NCBI GenBank assembly: GCA_013153415.1
Contig: JAADEO010000061.1
Span: 1-6,343 of the forward strand
Origin: Deltaproteobacteria bacterium
GTDB lineage: Bacteria; Desulfobacterota; Anaeroferrophillalia; Anaeroferrophillales; Tharpellaceae
Length of the DNA stretch: 6,343 bases
Reading direction: 5' to 3'
The position numbers and the translations under genes were made by a program. Within the stretch, counting starts at the first letter, position 1; each line of letters starts with the position of its first letter. The notes below the pieces were generated by a model, which was not told the origin of the DNA, searched no databases, and saw only the letters and a program-made list of their open reading frames with translations. Shown piece by piece: positions 5,287-6,343 of the stretch.

Positions 5287-6343
5287 AGAACAAATTCACC
5301 TTCGCCGGACTTTTTACTTACGACCTGGCCAACAACCACCAGGGCGATCTCGAACACGGCCTGAAAATCATCCGCGAAATCGGCAAGGCCAACGCCGCGG
5401 CCGGGGCTCGCGGCGCTTTCAAGTTCCAGTTCCGCCAGCTCGAGACCTTCATCCACCCCGATTTCAAAGAGCGCGAGGATGTCAAGCACATTCCCCGTTT
5501 CATGAGTACCGCCCTCAAGCTCGATGATTACCGCCAGCTTACCGAGACCGTACGCGAGAACGGGATGCTGACGATGAGCACTCCGTTCGACGAGGAATCG
5601 GTCGATATCATCAATGAACTGGGGATCGAAATCATCAAGATCGCAAGCTGCTCGGCGGCCGATTGGCCATTGCTCGAAAAGGTGGCTGCGGCCCGGCGGC
5701 CGGTGGTCGCCTCGACCGCCGGCCTGAGCATGGAGAAGATCGACCGGCTGGTCAGTTTCTTCGAGTTCAACAACGTCGAATTCGCACTGATGCACTGCGT
5801 CGCCCTCTACCCGACGCCGCTCGACAAGCTCGAACTCAACCAGATCCGCTTGCTCAAGGAGCGTTTCCCGGAAGTACCGATCGGTTTTTCGACCCACGAA
5901 GACCCCGACAACTTCATCCCCATCCGTCTGGCCTACGCCCTGGGCGCCCGGCTTTTCGAACGCCACGTCGGCATCAACACCGATGAATACAAGCTCAACG
6001 CCTACTCCTCGACCCCGGAGCAGGTAGCCGGCTGGCTCGCCGCCCACCAGGAGGCGGTGGCCGCCTGCGGCGGCGACAACCGCTCCCCGGCCCGGCCCGA
6101 CGAAATCGCCTCGCTGCGCTCGCTGATGCGCGGAGTCTACGCCGGGAGCGAGATCAAAAAAGGAGACAAGATCGGCCGCGGGCAGGTCTTCTTCGCCATG
6201 CCCCTGCAGGAGGGGCAGTTGACCAGCGGCGAATGGGTCGACGGGTTCGAAGCCGACCGTGACTACGAAATCAACCAGCCGATCGCTGAAATCGTCGCCA
6301 ACTCGCCGCTGCCGGAAAGAGAGATCATCTACCGGATCATGCT
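5283..6343 (+). CDS. NeuB/SpsE-family nonulosonate (sialic-acid-like) synthase with SAF domain, 3' end outside window
   Basis: Starting at GTG 5283, 353 codons are present and the frame is still open. Residues 1-265 form the NeuB TIM barrel: NNHQGD (17-22), KFQF (47-50), STPFDEESVD (99-108), IIKIAS (117-122), PVVASTAGL (140-148), LMHCVALYPTP (169-179), IGFSTHED (200-207) and LFERHVG (224-230). H205 and H228 match the two metal-binding histidines of bacterial NeuB. Residues about 278-336 (RSLMRGVYAGSEIKKGDKI onward) are an antifreeze-like SAF domain, as in NeuB. The family condenses phosphoenolpyruvate with an N-acetylmannosamine-type sugar to make sialic, legionaminic or pseudaminic acids. 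The usual EIGxNH appears as DLANNH (D14), and the DHxxS motif after EKH is replaced by DEYKLNAYSS, so the substrate may differ. NeuB proteins usually end near 345-350 aa; this one continues past the SAF domain with EREIIYRIM, hinting at an extra C-terminal domain. Confidence 0.9.
   Translation, partial: MKNKFTFAGLFTYDLANNHQGDLEHGLKIIREIGKANAAAGARGAFKFQFRQLETFIHPDFKEREDVKHIPRFMSTALKLDDYRQLTETVRENGMLTMSTPFDEESVDIINELGIEIIKIASCSAADWPLLEKVAAARRPVVASTAGLSMEKIDRLVSFFEFNNVEFALMHCVALYPTPLDKLELNQIRLLKERFPEVPIGFSTHEDPDNFIPIRLAYALGARLFERHVGINTDEYKLNAYSSTPEQVAGWLAAHQEAVAACGGDNRSPARPDEIASLRSLMRGVYAGSEIKKGDKIGRGQVFFAMPLQEGQLTSGEWVDGFEADRDYEINQPIAEIVANSPLPEREIIYRIM

Noticed and set aside
4194..6047. A 617-codon open frame on the minus strand across the oxidoreductase and NeuB-like genes
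   Set aside because: Its codons align exactly with the sense codons of two real genes that share the same frame, so it is interrupted only where the sense strand uses TTA, CTA or TCA, which are rare in this GC-rich sequence. The product is low-complexity and has no recognisable motif.

Overview
The window reads like a chromosomal segment of a GC-rich Gram-negative bacterium. A deltaproteobacterium (Desulfobacterota, Desulfuromonadales-like) is my best guess. It rests on the combination of a Sec-exported PstS, a PilZ protein paired with a MinD/FlhG-like ATPase, and codon use dominated by C/G third positions. This is inference from gene content, not a database match. All genes lie on the + strand, and I see no RNA genes, insertion sequences or CRISPR repeats.

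Region 1 (1-2371) is the high-affinity phosphate transporter. It starts with the last 28 codons of a permease that looks like PstA, followed by pstS (periplasmic phosphate-binding protein, 277-1338) and pstB (ATPase, 1490-2371). The order permease-pstS-pstB is unusual, because pstS normally comes first. A 151-nt gap between pstS and pstB contains a compact hairpin. No phoU follows pstB within the window.

Region 2 (2372-3980) is a two-gene unit with its own candidate sigma-70-type promoter. It encodes a 140-aa PilZ-domain protein (predicted cyclic-di-GMP receptor) and a 330-aa MinD/ParA/FlhG-like ATPase. The genes overlap by four bases (ATGA), so they are probably translationally coupled and act together. 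A plausible role is second-messenger control of a localisation or regulatory ATPase.

Region 3 (3981-6343) is a second two-gene unit that probably continues beyond the window. It follows a good candidate promoter whose spacer contains a perfect 11-bp inverted repeat. It encodes a Gfo/Idh/MocA-family NAD(P)-dependent sugar oxidoreductase and a NeuB/SpsE-family nonulosonate (sialic-acid-like) synthase. The synthase starts at GTG 5283, begins 15 nt after the oxidoreductase stop, and is still open at the window end. Together they suggest synthesis of an acidic sugar for a surface glycan, LPS or flagellin.

The most notable points are the PilZ-ATPase pair, the divergent and apparently extended NeuB-like protein with its start codon overlapping an AUGUGA start-stop, and the rearranged pst operon. 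I find no strong evidence for a wholly new system.
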